From: Acinetobacter sp. C26M
GTDB taxonomy: Bacteria; Pseudomonadota; Gammaproteobacteria; Pseudomonadales; Moraxellaceae
Length of the DNA stretch: 64,000 nucleotides
Assembly: GCF_023702675.1 (NCBI RefSeq)
Contig: NZ_CP098478.1
Span: 1,240,001 to 1,304,000, forward strand
Direction: 5' to 3'
The notes under the pieces were generated by a model. That model ran no database searches. It worked only from the letters and a program-made list of their open reading frames with translations, and was not told the DNA's origin. Positions 37,008 to 46,140 of this stretch are shown piece by piece (the first letter of the stretch is position 1; every line of letters starts with the position of its first letter). Both the position numbers and the translations under genes were made by a program.

Positions 37008-38756
37008 ATGTATCAGGTGGGTTGGGACAAGCAGCAAATCAAAATTACACCGAAAGGCTATGCCATGTTTGGGTATGGTCAATGGTCACATCGGGCCTAT
37101 GAACAGCGCACAGCTTTATTTGCACGTAGTGTGAGTATTGTCGATCAACAACATAACCGATTACTCATCTGTTGTCTGGATTTAGGGTGCATTACCCATG
37201 CCATACGCAGTCAAGCAGTAGCGCGACTCACCCAAATTCTAAATTCACCATTTGATGAAAATCAATTGGTCCTCATGGCAACCCATACTCATTCTGGCCC
37301 TAGTGGTTGTGGTTATGAAGCTTTATATAATATGCCAACGCCTGGTTTTGTACCTGAACACGTAACTGCCATTGTTGAGGCGATTGTACTGAGTATTCAA
37401 AATGCGATTGTGTCTGAACAAGACACCGAGATTTTTTTAAGTACGCAGCATTTTCCAGAACAGACACCTGTCGCATGGAATCGTTCGATCAAAGCCTACA
37501 ATCGTAATCCAGAAGTTCAGCCACGTACCGAAGCTGAAACGCATTTAGCTTTGAACCGAGAAATGCAGCTGATCGGTTTCTATCGTGAACAAAAACTACA
37601 GTCCTTTATTTCCTTATTTGGAGTACATGCAACTTGTTTAGGAAATTCTTTAAACGCCTATGATGGTGATAATAAAGGCTACGCAGCCGCATTCTCTGAG
37701 CAGGCTTTAATTGGGCAAGGAATCCAAAATCCAGTCACAATTTTTGCACAAGCAACCGCAGGGGACGTATCACCGCATTTTCATGGCAAAGATCAGCTCA
37801 AGATCCGTAATAAGATTAAAGGCGAACAGGAATATCAATACGCGCAACAAAATGGGCGCTACCAAAGTGAATTGGCTTTGACAGCACTACAATCAAATAT
37901 TCCCAAAAATTTGCAAAAAGTCGCAGGCAAGATCGATGCTGTTTTGTCCTATGTAGACCTGAGCAATATTGAAATTCCAGATCAGTTCGCAGCGGGTCAA
38001 AAGCATGCAAAGACCAGTCAGCCTTGTCATGGCACCGCATTTTTTGCAGGCACGCCTGTCGATGGTTTAGGTGCACCCAAACCCTTAATTATGGGAATGC
38101 AATTTTTAGCGGATCAATTTCGCAAACAAAAAACCAAGCATCCAAAAGCAACTGATTTTGCAGACTATCAGCAGTTGTATGCCTCTCAAGGGCCAAAACA
38201 GATTTTACTGGAAGCGGGTGCCAAAAAGATTTTAGGCCAACCAATTGGTTTTCCGCCGAGTATTCTTGATCCGTTGATTGCAGAAATGAACCGACAAGTG
38301 AAAGCTGGGGCGATTCAGCAGAGTCCTTTAGTCCCGAGCGTGGTTCCCTTACAGATTGTGCGATTAGGTCAATTGGCTTTGATTTGTTGTCCAGGAGAAT
38401 TTACCACTATTGCAGGGCAGCGTGTCGTTGACACCGTTAAACAGACATTCACTACACAGACGTCAATGAATCAGGTTTGGTTGGCATCGTACTGCAATGA
38501 TTATATGGGCTATGTCACGACCTATGAAGAATACCAAGCGCAAGCCTATGAAGGTGGGCATACCTTATTCGGACAATGGACATTGGCAGCCTGCCAGAGC
38601 AAGTTCAAAGATCTAACAGAACAATTATTGTTAGAAAAAAATAAACGTCATTACGATGAAATGACACGACCACAGCCGATTCCAGCACAGGAACTCGCAA
38701 AACGCAGCAACCATGGCAATTTGAAAACTGCCGTTAGCCAAGGAGAGGCAGTATGA
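37008..38756 (+). CDS. Neutral/alkaline ceramidase-like amidase
   Basis: About 582 residues with the neutral ceramidase fold: VGWDKQQIKITP at the start, MATHTHSGPSGCG near residue 91 (zinc site region), the nucleophile loop ATAGDVSPHFHG near 247, and CNDYMGYVTTYEEYQAQAYEGG near 502. The family cleaves the amide bond of ceramides. Two oddities: no signal peptide is visible, although bacterial ceramidases are usually secreted, and the usual C-terminal Ig-like domain seems short or missing. AAAAGGA precedes ATG 37008. It overlaps the oxidase gene by 4 bp. Confidence 0.82.
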   Translation: MYQVGWDKQQIKITPKGYAMFGYGQWSHRAYEQRTALFARSVSIVDQQHNRLLICCLDLGCITHAIRSQAVARLTQILNSPFDENQLVLMATHTHSGPSGCGYEALYNMPTPGFVPEHVTAIVEAIVLSIQNAIVSEQDTEIFLSTQHFPEQTPVAWNRSIKAYNRNPEVQPRTEAETHLALNREMQLIGFYREQKLQSFISLFGVHATCLGNSLNAYDGDNKGYAAAFSEQALIGQGIQNPVTIFAQATAGDVSPHFHGKDQLKIRNKIKGEQEYQYAQQNGRYQSELALTALQSNIPKNLQKVAGKIDAVLSYVDLSNIEIPDQFAAGQKHAKTSQPCHGTAFFAGTPVDGLGAPKPLIMGMQFLADQFRKQKTKHPKATDFADYQQLYASQGPKQILLEAGAKKILGQPIGFPPSILDPLIAEMNRQVKAGAIQQSPLVPSVVPLQIVRLGQLALICCPGEFTTIAGQRVVDTVKQTFTTQTSMNQVWLASYCNDYMGYVTTYEEYQAQAYEGGHTLFGQWTLAACQSKFKDLTEQLLLEKNKRHYDEMTRPQPIPAQELAKRSNHGNLKTAVSQGEAV

Positions 38757-40039
38757 ATGATTTAACACAAGGCATTTGGTCAAACTGGTCTGGCTTTCAA
38801 AAAGCCAAGCCGCAGCAGATTTTACAACCTGCCAATATTCAAGAATTACAGTCTATTGTTAGAGAGCAGCAAAAAATAAGGGTGGTGGGTGCAGGGCATT
38901 CTTTTACGCCTTTGGTCTGTACCGATGCAACTTTATTGTCTTTGAATCATATTGCAGGAATCGCATCGACGGATCTTGATCGATGTCAGAGCAGTATTTA
39001 TGCTGGTACACGTTTATATGACTTAGATCAGCATTTACAACAGCAATCGATCAATCAGGCTTTGATGAATCAGGGCGATATTGATCAGCAAAGTCTCGCA
39101 GGTGCTGTCTCTACAGGCACACATGGCACAGGAGCAGATTTGCATTGTATTTCGGCCTATGTTGAAGCTTTTGAGTTATTGACGGCGTCAGGTGAAATTC
39201 TAAAATGTAATCGCACAGAACATCCTGAAATCTTTGCCGCAGGACGAGTTTCTTTGGGAAGCTTGGGTATCTTAACTAAGATCACCATGCAGAATCGCCC
39301 GCGCTATAAACTGAAAGAACATATTGAGCTTTGTCCTGTAGAAGACATGATGCAGCATATTCAACAATGGAAGCATCAGCATCGACACATCGAATGCTTT
39401 GTGTTTTCCCATGAAAAGCAGTTGATGCTGAAAACTTTGGATGAGACCGATGAAGAGGTTTTGCCACGTAAGGAAAATTTCCCATCCGATGATACTTTAT
39501 TGACCTTATGCTCTGAGCTGACCAAAAATTTTCCCTCATTGAACCCCTATTTACAGAAGCTCTTAGGCATCTTTGTCAAACCGACAACCTATATAGATTG
39601 GTCGAGCAAGATATTTCCAACACCGCGTAATACCAAGTTCAATGAAATGGAGTATCAGATTCCTGTTGATCGTGGAATTGAGTGTTTGGATGAAGTGTTG
39701 CATGCCTTAAGAAAGTATAAAGTTGCCACCTTTTTTCCGCTCGAATTTCGCTTTGTGAAGGGGGATGATATTTGGCTCAGTCCGTTTTATCAGCAGGACT
39801 CGATTTCGATTTCAGTGCATCAATATCATAAGCAAGACCCGAAGTTGATTTTTGATGTGGTTGAGCCGATTTTGCAGAAATATCGAGGGCGTCCACATTG
39901 GGGTAAAATGCATCAAATGAACAAGACACAGCTTCGGGCTCTATATCCTAAATGGGATGATTTTATGGCTTTACGTCAGCAGCTTGACCCAAAAGCCAAG
40001 TTTTTAAATCCCTATCTGGAAAAGTTGTTTTTAGGTTAG
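38753..40039 (+). CDS. FAD-linked oxidase, D-arabinono-1,4-lactone oxidase family
   Basis: A 428-residue VAO-type flavoprotein. The FAD-binding part shows VRVVGAGHSFTPLVCTDATLLSL near residues 42-65 and TGTHGTGADL near 118. The C-terminal ALO domain ends with RPHWGKMHQMNKTQLRALYPKWDDF, the family's hallmark. These enzymes oxidise sugar lactones or polyols. It is translationally coupled to the ceramidase-like gene (ATGA), but the substrate link between the two is unclear. Confidence 0.87.
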   Translation: MNDLTQGIWSNWSGFQKAKPQQILQPANIQELQSIVREQQKIRVVGAGHSFTPLVCTDATLLSLNHIAGIASTDLDRCQSSIYAGTRLYDLDQHLQQQSINQALMNQGDIDQQSLAGAVSTGTHGTGADLHCISAYVEAFELLTASGEILKCNRTEHPEIFAAGRVSLGSLGILTKITMQNRPRYKLKEHIELCPVEDMMQHIQQWKHQHRHIECFVFSHEKQLMLKTLDETDEEVLPRKENFPSDDTLLTLCSELTKNFPSLNPYLQKLLGIFVKPTTYIDWSSKIFPTPRNTKFNEMEYQIPVDRGIECLDEVLHALRKYKVATFFPLEFRFVKGDDIWLSPFYQQDSISISVHQYHKQDPKLIFDVVEPILQKYRGRPHWGKMHQMNKTQLRALYPKWDDFMALRQQLDPKAKFLNPYLEKLFLG

Positions 40040-40352
40040 CTTTAACTTGGGTTCGCCTTAAATGTTTATTTAATTTATTGAAAAATAACTAACTTAACGA
40101 AGTCTTACCGAGTTTTTATCCATTTTAGGATAAGCCACTTCGTCTTGCGCTTCACTAAAGCTTTAGTCGCTTTGGCTTGCTCAGGCTCGCCTTACTTTGG
40201 TTTCGCCCTGAGAAGCATTTGAAGCTTGGTAAGGTGTATTTAAACGCTTGCGCTTTGCCAAAGCTTTAGTCGCTTTAGCTTGCTCAGGTTGTAGATGACT
40301 TTTCACGTATCAAATTGCATGTAAATTTTCATTGATTGAAAAAGGTATAGCC
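40040..40352. other. Gene-free interval with repeats
   Basis: A 313-bp interval holding repeat copy B (40129-40299) and a 29-bp direct duplication. No ORF or clear promoter is seen. AAAAGG (40338-40343) is the ribosome site of the following gene. Confidence 0.5.
40129..40299. repeat. Intergenic repeat, copy B, with an internal direct repeat
   Basis: It shares with copy A, in the same order, GGATAAGCC, a TTACTTTgGTTTCG segment (40192-40205) and CAGGTTGTrGATGAC (40285-40299). In addition a 29-bp unit occurs twice, at 40157-40185 and 40260-40288, differing at one base. The gene block 35850-40039 lies between copies A and B. Confidence 0.5.
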
Positions 40353-41516
40353 ATGTTGGATCATTATTTTAAGCAACTCAATCTCGACCTAAAAAAGCAG
40401 GGGATTGCGACTCCACAATTGATCATCGATGAAGCAGCGTTAAAACAAAATATTCAGCATGTTCAGATTCGTCTTGATCACGCCAAACATTTAAAAGCAC
40501 GCTTGGTAGTAAAATCATTAGCAAGCCTAGATTTACTCAAGTTATTATCTGAGCAGATCAATACGCAACGCTTTATGGTATTTCATCAACCGCATATTGT
40601 TTCAATCCTAGAAAATTTTGCCGAAGCGGATATTTTGTTGGGTAAACCAATGCCAGCTCAAGCTGTACGCCATTTCTTTGATCAGCATGATGAGTGGTCG
40701 AATGCCAAAATTCAGTGGCTGATTGATACCAAGCAACGCTTACAACAATATCTCGAGATTGCTCAGCTCTATTCTCTCTGTCTGAATGTGAATATTGAAA
40801 TTGATGTTGGTTTACATCGTGGTGGGGTACAGTCGACACCGCAACTGACCGAAATTTTAAAGCTGATTCAGCAGTATCCACAGTATTTAAAGCTTTCTGG
40901 TTTGATGGGCTATGATGCACATGTCACCAAAATCCCAGCCATCATTAAAAAACCTGAACTGGCTTATCAAAGTTCGCAGCAGACTTATGCTCATTATCAA
41001 CAGTTAATTCAAAAACAGTTTTCATCGCTGTGGAATGATGAGCTTTGTTTTAATGGCGGTGGCAGTCCAACCTTTAGCTTTCATACCACTGAAAGTGTTT
41101 GCAATGATTTGTCTTTTGGTTCAATGCTCTTAAAACCAAGTGATTTTGACAGTGATTTTTTAAGCGCACTACAGCCTGCGTTATGGATTGCTGCACCTGT
41201 ATTAAAAATATTGCCATTTACTCAGCTTCCATCTATGTCTTTATTGGATAAATTGCCACATAAATGTAAGGCACTGTTTATTTATGGTGGCTATTGGCTG
41301 GCTGATTATGTCTATCCTCATCAAGCACATACCCATGCATTGTACGGGCGTAGTAGTAATCAGGAATTGGTCAATGTACCGAAGGATTGTGATATTCAAG
41401 TCGATGATTTTGTGTTTTTAAGACCAACGCAGAGTGAAGCGATTATTCCTCAGTTTTCCAAGTTGAAGCTGTATCGCACACATGCTTTTGAGACATGGCA
41501 AACTTTTAGTGAGTGA
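40353..41516 (+). CDS. PLP-dependent enzyme, alanine racemase-fold (D-threonine aldolase-like)
   Basis: About 387 residues. The N-terminal alanine racemase-type barrel begins TPQLIIDEAALKQNI near residue 17, and the likely PLP lysine is in ARLVVKSLASLDLL near residue 48. IEIDVGLHRGGVQ near 149 and LCFNGGGSPTFSFH near 230 are shared with D-threonine aldolase / D-serine dehydratase proteins. The C-terminal domain keeps a late His/Cys-type metal region only weakly. TTG 40332 is in frame, but ATG 40353 has the ribosome site. Substrate not determined. Confidence 0.72.
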   Translation: MLDHYFKQLNLDLKKQGIATPQLIIDEAALKQNIQHVQIRLDHAKHLKARLVVKSLASLDLLKLLSEQINTQRFMVFHQPHIVSILENFAEADILLGKPMPAQAVRHFFDQHDEWSNAKIQWLIDTKQRLQQYLEIAQLYSLCLNVNIEIDVGLHRGGVQSTPQLTEILKLIQQYPQYLKLSGLMGYDAHVTKIPAIIKKPELAYQSSQQTYAHYQQLIQKQFSSLWNDELCFNGGGSPTFSFHTTESVCNDLSFGSMLLKPSDFDSDFLSALQPALWIAAPVLKILPFTQLPSMSLLDKLPHKCKALFIYGGYWLADYVYPHQAHTHALYGRSSNQELVNVPKDCDIQVDDFVFLRPTQSEAIIPQFSKLKLYRTHAFETWQTFSE

Positions 41517-41572
41517 TTGGGCTTTTTTGCTCATCAATATTCGAGCGAAAAGCTTGCCGTGTATGGTGAGCT

Positions 41573-41941
41573 TTAAAATAGATCGGCCAAATGGCAGCTT
41601 TTCGCTTCGGTCAGATTTTCAATGGAATCGATCAATAGAATATTGATATCTTTTTCACTTTTATACGCTGCGATCACTTCTGCATAAATCGGCTGTTTTA
41701 GTTTTGTTGCTTTGGACAGAAAGCTTGATACCACCTTTTCCTTAGACCAATCCGCATCTTTCAACACATATTCATTCTGTGCAATATCGCACCGCTTTAA
41801 AATAGCTTTATTATCATGAATGGTTAAGGTACCAATAAACATATCCATGCTTTCTTTAGGATCAGGTGAATTGGCAAAAGCGGTAACAGGAAAAACGAAG
41901 CTAGATAGAAATATTGAAAAGACAAGAGCAATTTTTTTCAT
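41573..41941 (-). CDS. Small secreted protein of unknown function
   Basis: About 122 residues: signal peptide (KKIALVFSIFLSSFVFPVTAFA), then a mature region of about 100 residues with two Cys (RCDIAQ and KSCHLAD) that may form a disulfide. AGGA 8 bp before ATG 41941 supports this start over ATG 41968. It is not recognised as a named family. It lies downstream of the FadL gene on the same strand. Confidence 0.7.
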   Translation of the reverse strand: MKKIALVFSIFLSSFVFPVTAFANSPDPKESMDMFIGTLTIHDNKAILKRCDIAQNEYVLKDADWSKEKVVSSFLSKATKLKQPIYAEVIAAYKSEKDINILLIDSIENLTEAKSCHLADLF

Positions 41942-42086
41942 TGGATTTTTCCTAGAGATGACATTCATTATTAAAATAATGCTTTGAGATTCTAATCTAA
42001 TCCGTTGATTGAATGCCAGAAACTAGCCAAGTAGGAGCAAGACTTGAAGTAGATCTGCAACTACTTGGCATGATGAGTTTTTGTGA

Positions 42087-43328
42087 CTAAAAGCGATAGC
42101 CCATTTTTAAGCCATAAGCGATTGCGCTGTTGTTTTTAAAGTCAGCTTGTTCAGCAATGGGTTTAATTCCTGGTACAGGAATGTAATAAGTGCCGTCTTC
42201 GGCAACCACATCACCTAACCAGAAGTATTTAACTCCAGCGGCAATGAAGTAGTTCGGGGCAGGATTAAACTGAGCACCTAGACCAATCCCCCAAGACCCT
42301 TTGGTAGGATTTAATGTAGATGCAGGGTTGCCTGTCCCTGAATCCCAACTGACTTCAGTGGATGCACTCCATTTTTCAGTAAACTGATGCCCCAGTCCGA
42401 CATTGACCGTCCATTGATCTTTTTGATAGCTATCCAGATCGAAACCACCTGTATATGCACCATCACTTATTACGCCAGTGAGATACTCCGTCACTGCGCC
42501 AAATTGAGTTGGTCGAATATGAAAATCTTTCCAGTTGACCCAACGTAGATTGGTATAGAGCAGTGTGTCTTTATACACTCCTGTTTGAAAGTCAACATTC
42601 ACCGATTGTGGTGTCGAAATTTTGGTTTTACTTGGCGTAGTTGCTTCCAAAGGTTGACCGAACTGGGTCTCAGTCACTTGCATATCATGGTCGATCTTGG
42701 AGCGATAGGTCACTGCGGCTTTTAAGGCAATATCTGGGATTTGATAACTCAGACCTGCCAGCCAACCGACCGCATGATCCTGTTTAAATTTTGCATCATA
42801 GCCATTAAAGGCTTCACTGTATGAATTACCACGCAGCGCAACATCACCTTTGACCGATTGATAGACAGCACCGCCATAGAGTTGAAAATTGCTAAATGGA
42901 CTAACACCCAAAATCATGCTAATGCTTTCGGTATCGACATTAACCGATGTGCCTTGCTGGGTAAACTCATTGTCCGAGAAGGTGTTATTCGATTGCATCG
43001 GATAAGTAATATCAGCACCAAAAGGCTGGTCATAGAGCAGACCAAAGCTGATTCGATCAGTCAGTTGAAGCTTGAGCGCGGCACTATAATATTGAAAGCT
43101 ATTGCCCATATTGCCTGAGTTAAGATTCTGCGGATCATTGACCAGTCCAGGATGATTACGGATTTTCCCCGAAATGTCAGCATCTACGGCTGTCGCATTG
43201 ACTTCAACATAGTTACCATTTTCCAGAAAAGGGAGAATGGATTGTCCTGATTGGTCCAGTGCTGCTGCGTGATTCAATGTACTGATACATATCCCACACA
43301 GGCCAATCACCATTGGATTGAGTTTCAT
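42087..43328 (-). CDS. FadL-family outer-membrane transporter
   Basis: About 413 residues: signal peptide, then a beta-barrel protein with FadL-type features (LQLTDRISFGLLYDQPFGADI near residue 88, LAGLSYQIPDIALKAAVTYRS near 190, terminal YGLKMGYRF with C-terminal Phe for BAM recognition). FadL proteins take up long-chain fatty acids or other hydrophobic compounds. ATG 43337 is too close to the AGGA, so ATG 43328 is preferred. Substrate uncertain. Confidence 0.85.
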   Translation of the reverse strand: MKLNPMVIGLCGICISTLNHAAALDQSGQSILPFLENGNYVEVNATAVDADISGKIRNHPGLVNDPQNLNSGNMGNSFQYYSAALKLQLTDRISFGLLYDQPFGADITYPMQSNNTFSDNEFTQQGTSVNVDTESISMILGVSPFSNFQLYGGAVYQSVKGDVALRGNSYSEAFNGYDAKFKQDHAVGWLAGLSYQIPDIALKAAVTYRSKIDHDMQVTETQFGQPLEATTPSKTKISTPQSVNVDFQTGVYKDTLLYTNLRWVNWKDFHIRPTQFGAVTEYLTGVISDGAYTGGFDLDSYQKDQWTVNVGLGHQFTEKWSASTEVSWDSGTGNPASTLNPTKGSWGIGLGAQFNPAPNYFIAAGVKYFWLGDVVAEDGTYYIPVPGIKPIAEQADFKNNSAIAYGLKMGYRF

Positions 43329-43542
43329 ATTGATCATCCTTGTAAAACCGTGTCTTATTCTTAAACGTGCTCTTTTTATTGACGGTCATTTTTTCTGGCA
43401 ATAGTAAGCTGATTCAACTCACTATTTTGACTTGAAAATAAATGTCCAACTGCTAGTGAAGCATCTTTTTAAATCGCAGAACAGGGTTGTAAATGATCAA
43501 TATGGGGGGCGAATCGGTCAGATTTAGGCATTCTAGAAAATA

Positions 43543-43577
43543 AAAAAACCTTGTATCGAGACACAAGGTTTTTTTAT
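43543..43577 (-). terminator. Terminator of uspA
   Basis: A 12-bp stem (43543-43554 with 43563-43574) around an 8-nt loop, A-rich on one side and T-rich on the other. It lies 13 bp after the leftward uspA stop. Confidence 0.85.
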
Positions 43578-43589
43578 TAAAACAAATCT

Positions 43590-44030
43590 TTATTGCTTCA
43601 CAATCAGCACGGGAATATGTGATTCTGTTAAAACAGCACGCGCCACACTACCGAGCAATAAACGTTTTACGCCTGTGCGACCATGTGAACCCATAATAAT
43701 CAGATCAGCACCGACTTCATCGGCAACAAAGATAATTCCTTCACTGGCTACACCATGATGAATTTTGGTTGTCACCTGAATACCATCACGTACAAAAGAT
43801 TGGGCAATATCTTGAAGCTGTGTTTTGGCATGTGCTTCGGCCTGCATAAAATGATCAGTGATTGCAGGGGCCACTTGATAAAAATCCACGCCAACAAATG
43901 GATCAACTGCAACTACACTGAGAATGGTGACTTGTGCCCCTGATAATTTTGCTAGAGAAAGCGCATGTTCGACTGCGGCATAAGAAATTGGAGAGTCATC
44001 AACAGGGACTAAAATATTTTGATAAGACAT
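43590..44030 (-). CDS. Universal stress protein (UspA family)
   Basis: A 146-residue single Usp domain: ILVPVDDSPIS at the start and the ATP-binding signature GSHGRTGVKRLLLGSVA near residue 114, so it is an ATP-binding type. It is monocistronic with its own terminator and AAGGAG upstream. Confidence 0.93.
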   Translation of the reverse strand: MSYQNILVPVDDSPISYAAVEHALSLAKLSGAQVTILSVVAVDPFVGVDFYQVAPAITDHFMQAEAHAKTQLQDIAQSFVRDGIQVTTKIHHGVASEGIIFVADEVGADLIIMGSHGRTGVKRLLLGSVARAVLTESHIPVLIVKQ

Positions 44031-44279
44031 GTTTACTCCTTATAGTTTATCGTTGTAAAAAATATAAAGCATAAGGAGTTGATAACATATTGAGATAGGT
44101 CTAGCAAATCAGTAGCAGCACAAAATATATGATAAAGCTGAAAATAATGTAGAAAAACAGCGCATTCCCTAGCAAAATAGAGGTATAAGAAAATCACTGT
44201 ATTTTTGTAATTCAGCTTAAGATTAACTTTAGATCGAAGCACAAAATTTGAGCTGAATTTAAATTGATAAGGAATATTT

Positions 44280-44570
44280 GTGTTACTGAGTTTAGAGGCG
44301 TTTAAACAACAAAAATTTGATCAAATGGCGGCTAAAATTATGGCCGATCCAGAACATTACCTAACTTTTGATTCGGTTTCAGACTTTTACAAAGCGGTAT
44401 GGTTAGATGAATTTCCGCAAGGCACAACATGGTCAGCCACAGGTTTGGATGATGGTGCAGAGCAATTTTATGCGGTGATTGAATATGGGGATCATTATCT
44501 CTATATCAGCCGTATGGAACGGGTCACGGTCAAATTAGGCATACGGCATCATTACAATAGAAATAACTAA
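44280..44570 (+). CDS. Small protein of unknown function
   Basis: A 96-residue acidic, aromatic-rich protein starting with GTG at 44280 after AAGGA at fair spacing. It has no signal peptide or membrane helix. The stretch SDFYKAVWLDEFP and a C-terminal YISRMERVTVKLGIRHH give no family I can name. Coding appears real from its ribosome site and ordinary composition. Confidence 0.6.
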   Translation: MLLSLEAFKQQKFDQMAAKIMADPEHYLTFDSVSDFYKAVWLDEFPQGTTWSATGLDDGAEQFYAVIEYGDHYLYISRMERVTVKLGIRHHYNRNN

Positions 44571-44677
44571 TCCGAGCAGTCATCCATTTTTGTCTGATCA
44601 GATTTAGAGATACAAATGAGAATGCTATACTTTTGCACAATGATGAAATCCTAATAAAACGAAATGGACATTTAAAA

Positions 44678-45169
44678 ATGGCACATCAATTTACGGTTAA
44701 TGAAACAATTCATGGTGTTTCAATTGAGGACTTTTCAAGACTGGTGGCAGATACTTCATTGCATGAAGCAGTGTGTAAACGTATTCCAGGTGAAAACTTA
44801 GAAATAATTGAATCGAATATCAATGGTGATATTTATACGCTGCGCCGTGAATATAATCTGGATGTCAATATTCCAGAGGTGGCGAAAAAATTATTAAAGA
44901 ATGCGTTCCGCTTAAAACGTGCTGATATTACCCATTTGAAAAACTTAACCTCGACAGTTGAATTGGGTGCAAACTTACCTTTGGAAGCGAAGGGCGAGCG
45001 TAGTGTCACGGGGGACAGCGAAAAAGTGAATATTTCTTTAACGTGGACTGTTAAAGTTAAAGTGCCATTGATTGGCGGTATGTTAGAAAAACATGCGGAA
45101 GGTGAAATTCGTAAATTCAGCACGCTTGAAATCGAGATCGTAGCCGATGAATTAAAGAAACATCTTTAA
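44678..45169 (+). CDS. DUF2505-like protein
   Basis: About 163 residues. The pattern, an N-terminal HQFTVNETIHGVSIEDFSRLVAD and a C-terminal half of alternating beta strands ending TLEIEIVADELKKHL, resembles DUF2505 (START-like lipid-binding fold). Function unknown. A TTG at 44633 would extend it, but ATG 44678 is more natural. It is followed by a good terminator. Confidence 0.7.
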   Translation: MAHQFTVNETIHGVSIEDFSRLVADTSLHEAVCKRIPGENLEIIESNINGDIYTLRREYNLDVNIPEVAKKLLKNAFRLKRADITHLKNLTSTVELGANLPLEAKGERSVTGDSEKVNISLTWTVKVKVPLIGGMLEKHAEGEIRKFSTLEIEIVADELKKHL

Positions 45170-45180
45170 TTTTTTGTAGA

Positions 45181-45212
45181 AAAAAGCTCTCCATTTGGGG
45201 AGCTTTTTTATT
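45181..45212. terminator. Bidirectional terminator
   Basis: AAAAAGCTCTCC (45181-45192) pairs with GGGGAGCTTTTT (45197-45208) around a 4-nt loop, with a T-run. It separates two convergent genes. Confidence 0.85.
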
Positions 45213-45427
45213 TAGAAGCGCAGGAAATAAGGAACAATCGAAAGCACCACGCCAATGATACTGATCATGGTCGTGCTATCAATAAAATAGGTAAAGAGCA
45301 TCAAGATAAGACCACAGACCAAAGGCACGGTCATTTTTTGCTTTTTGCCATACAGAAAATAGCCTAAGCCAATCGAGCTAAAGATGACACCTAGAAACAG
45401 TTGGGTTGCATTCATGTGCTTTGCCAT
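45212..45427 (-). CDS. Small inner-membrane protein
   Basis: A 71-residue protein with two or three hydrophobic helices (FLGVIFSSIGLGYFLYG; VPLVCGLILMLFTYFI; ISIIGVVLSIVPYFL) and a basic turn KKQK between the first two, typical of a small amino-acid-permease-like or stress membrane protein. The start may be 45427 or 45415. Function unknown. Confidence 0.65.
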   Translation of the reverse strand: MAKHMNATQLFLGVIFSSIGLGYFLYGKKQKMTVPLVCGLILMLFTYFIDSTTMISIIGVVLSIVPYFLRF

Positions 45428-45547
45428 TCATTATTTTTTTCGCGAATATATTATGACAAGATTCTTAAATGAAAATTATGGTAACGCGATAAAATATCCA
45501 ATACGATATTATTCACTATTTGGTCAAAACAATTATAAGGGCGTGGG

Positions 45548-46030
45548 ATGAGTGTAATTCTACCTGTAGCACAACGCGGTGAAGAAGTTTTAAAAATTAA
45601 AGCGGCTGCTGTCGCGAACGGGGAATTTAACAGTGAATGGTTATTACAACTGGCTTCCGCTATGCATGCGACCATGTTGGAGCGCAATGGGGTTGGGATT
45701 GCAGCACCACAGGTCTATATTTCTAAACGCTTAATTATTGTGGCATCTCGCCCGAATCCGCGTTATCCCGATGCACCTGAAATGGATGCGGTGGTGATGG
45801 TCAATCCTGAAATTTTGGCATTTTCTCAAGAGTCTTGTTTAGGTGAGGAAGGCTGTTTAAGTGTGCCAGATGAGCGTGGGCTGGTCGAACGGGCACAAGC
45901 AATCAAAGTACGTTACTACACCTTACAAGGTGAAGTGATTGAAACCGCTTTTGAAGGTTTCCCCGCGCGCATTGTTCAGCATGAAGTGGATCATCTGGAT
46001 GGCATTTTATTTGTAGAACGTTTGAGTTAG
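45548..46030 (+). CDS. def: Peptide deformylase
   Basis: A 160-residue enzyme with all three motifs: GVGIAAPQV (motif I), EEGCLSVP (motif II, metal Cys) and QHEVDHLDG (motif III, HExxH). It removes the formyl group from new proteins. It is not beside fmt, so this is probably a second, stand-alone deformylase, which Acinetobacter often has; that is inference. A GGGCGTGGG leader precedes the ATG. Confidence 0.93.
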   Translation: MSVILPVAQRGEEVLKIKAAAVANGEFNSEWLLQLASAMHATMLERNGVGIAAPQVYISKRLIIVASRPNPRYPDAPEMDAVVMVNPEILAFSQESCLGEEGCLSVPDERGLVERAQAIKVRYYTLQGEVIETAFEGFPARIVQHEVDHLDGILFVERLS

Positions 46031-46140
46031 TTGTGTATGTAAGCTCATAAAATCATTACAAAAGCTATAATTTTAATATGACTAGTCCTCTGTACTATAA
46101 GCGCTTATCTAAATTAAAACTTGAAACAATTAAAGGCTAG

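Noticed and set aside
42026..42069. Inverted repeat GCCAAGTAG / CTACTTGGC downstream of the fadL-like gene
   Set aside because: A 9-bp stem with a 26-nt loop and no T-run; too weak to call a terminator.
44033..44242. 69-residue leftward ORF upstream of uspA
   Set aside because: Cys/Phe/Tyr-rich low-quality translation in an AT-rich promoter region with no ribosome site.
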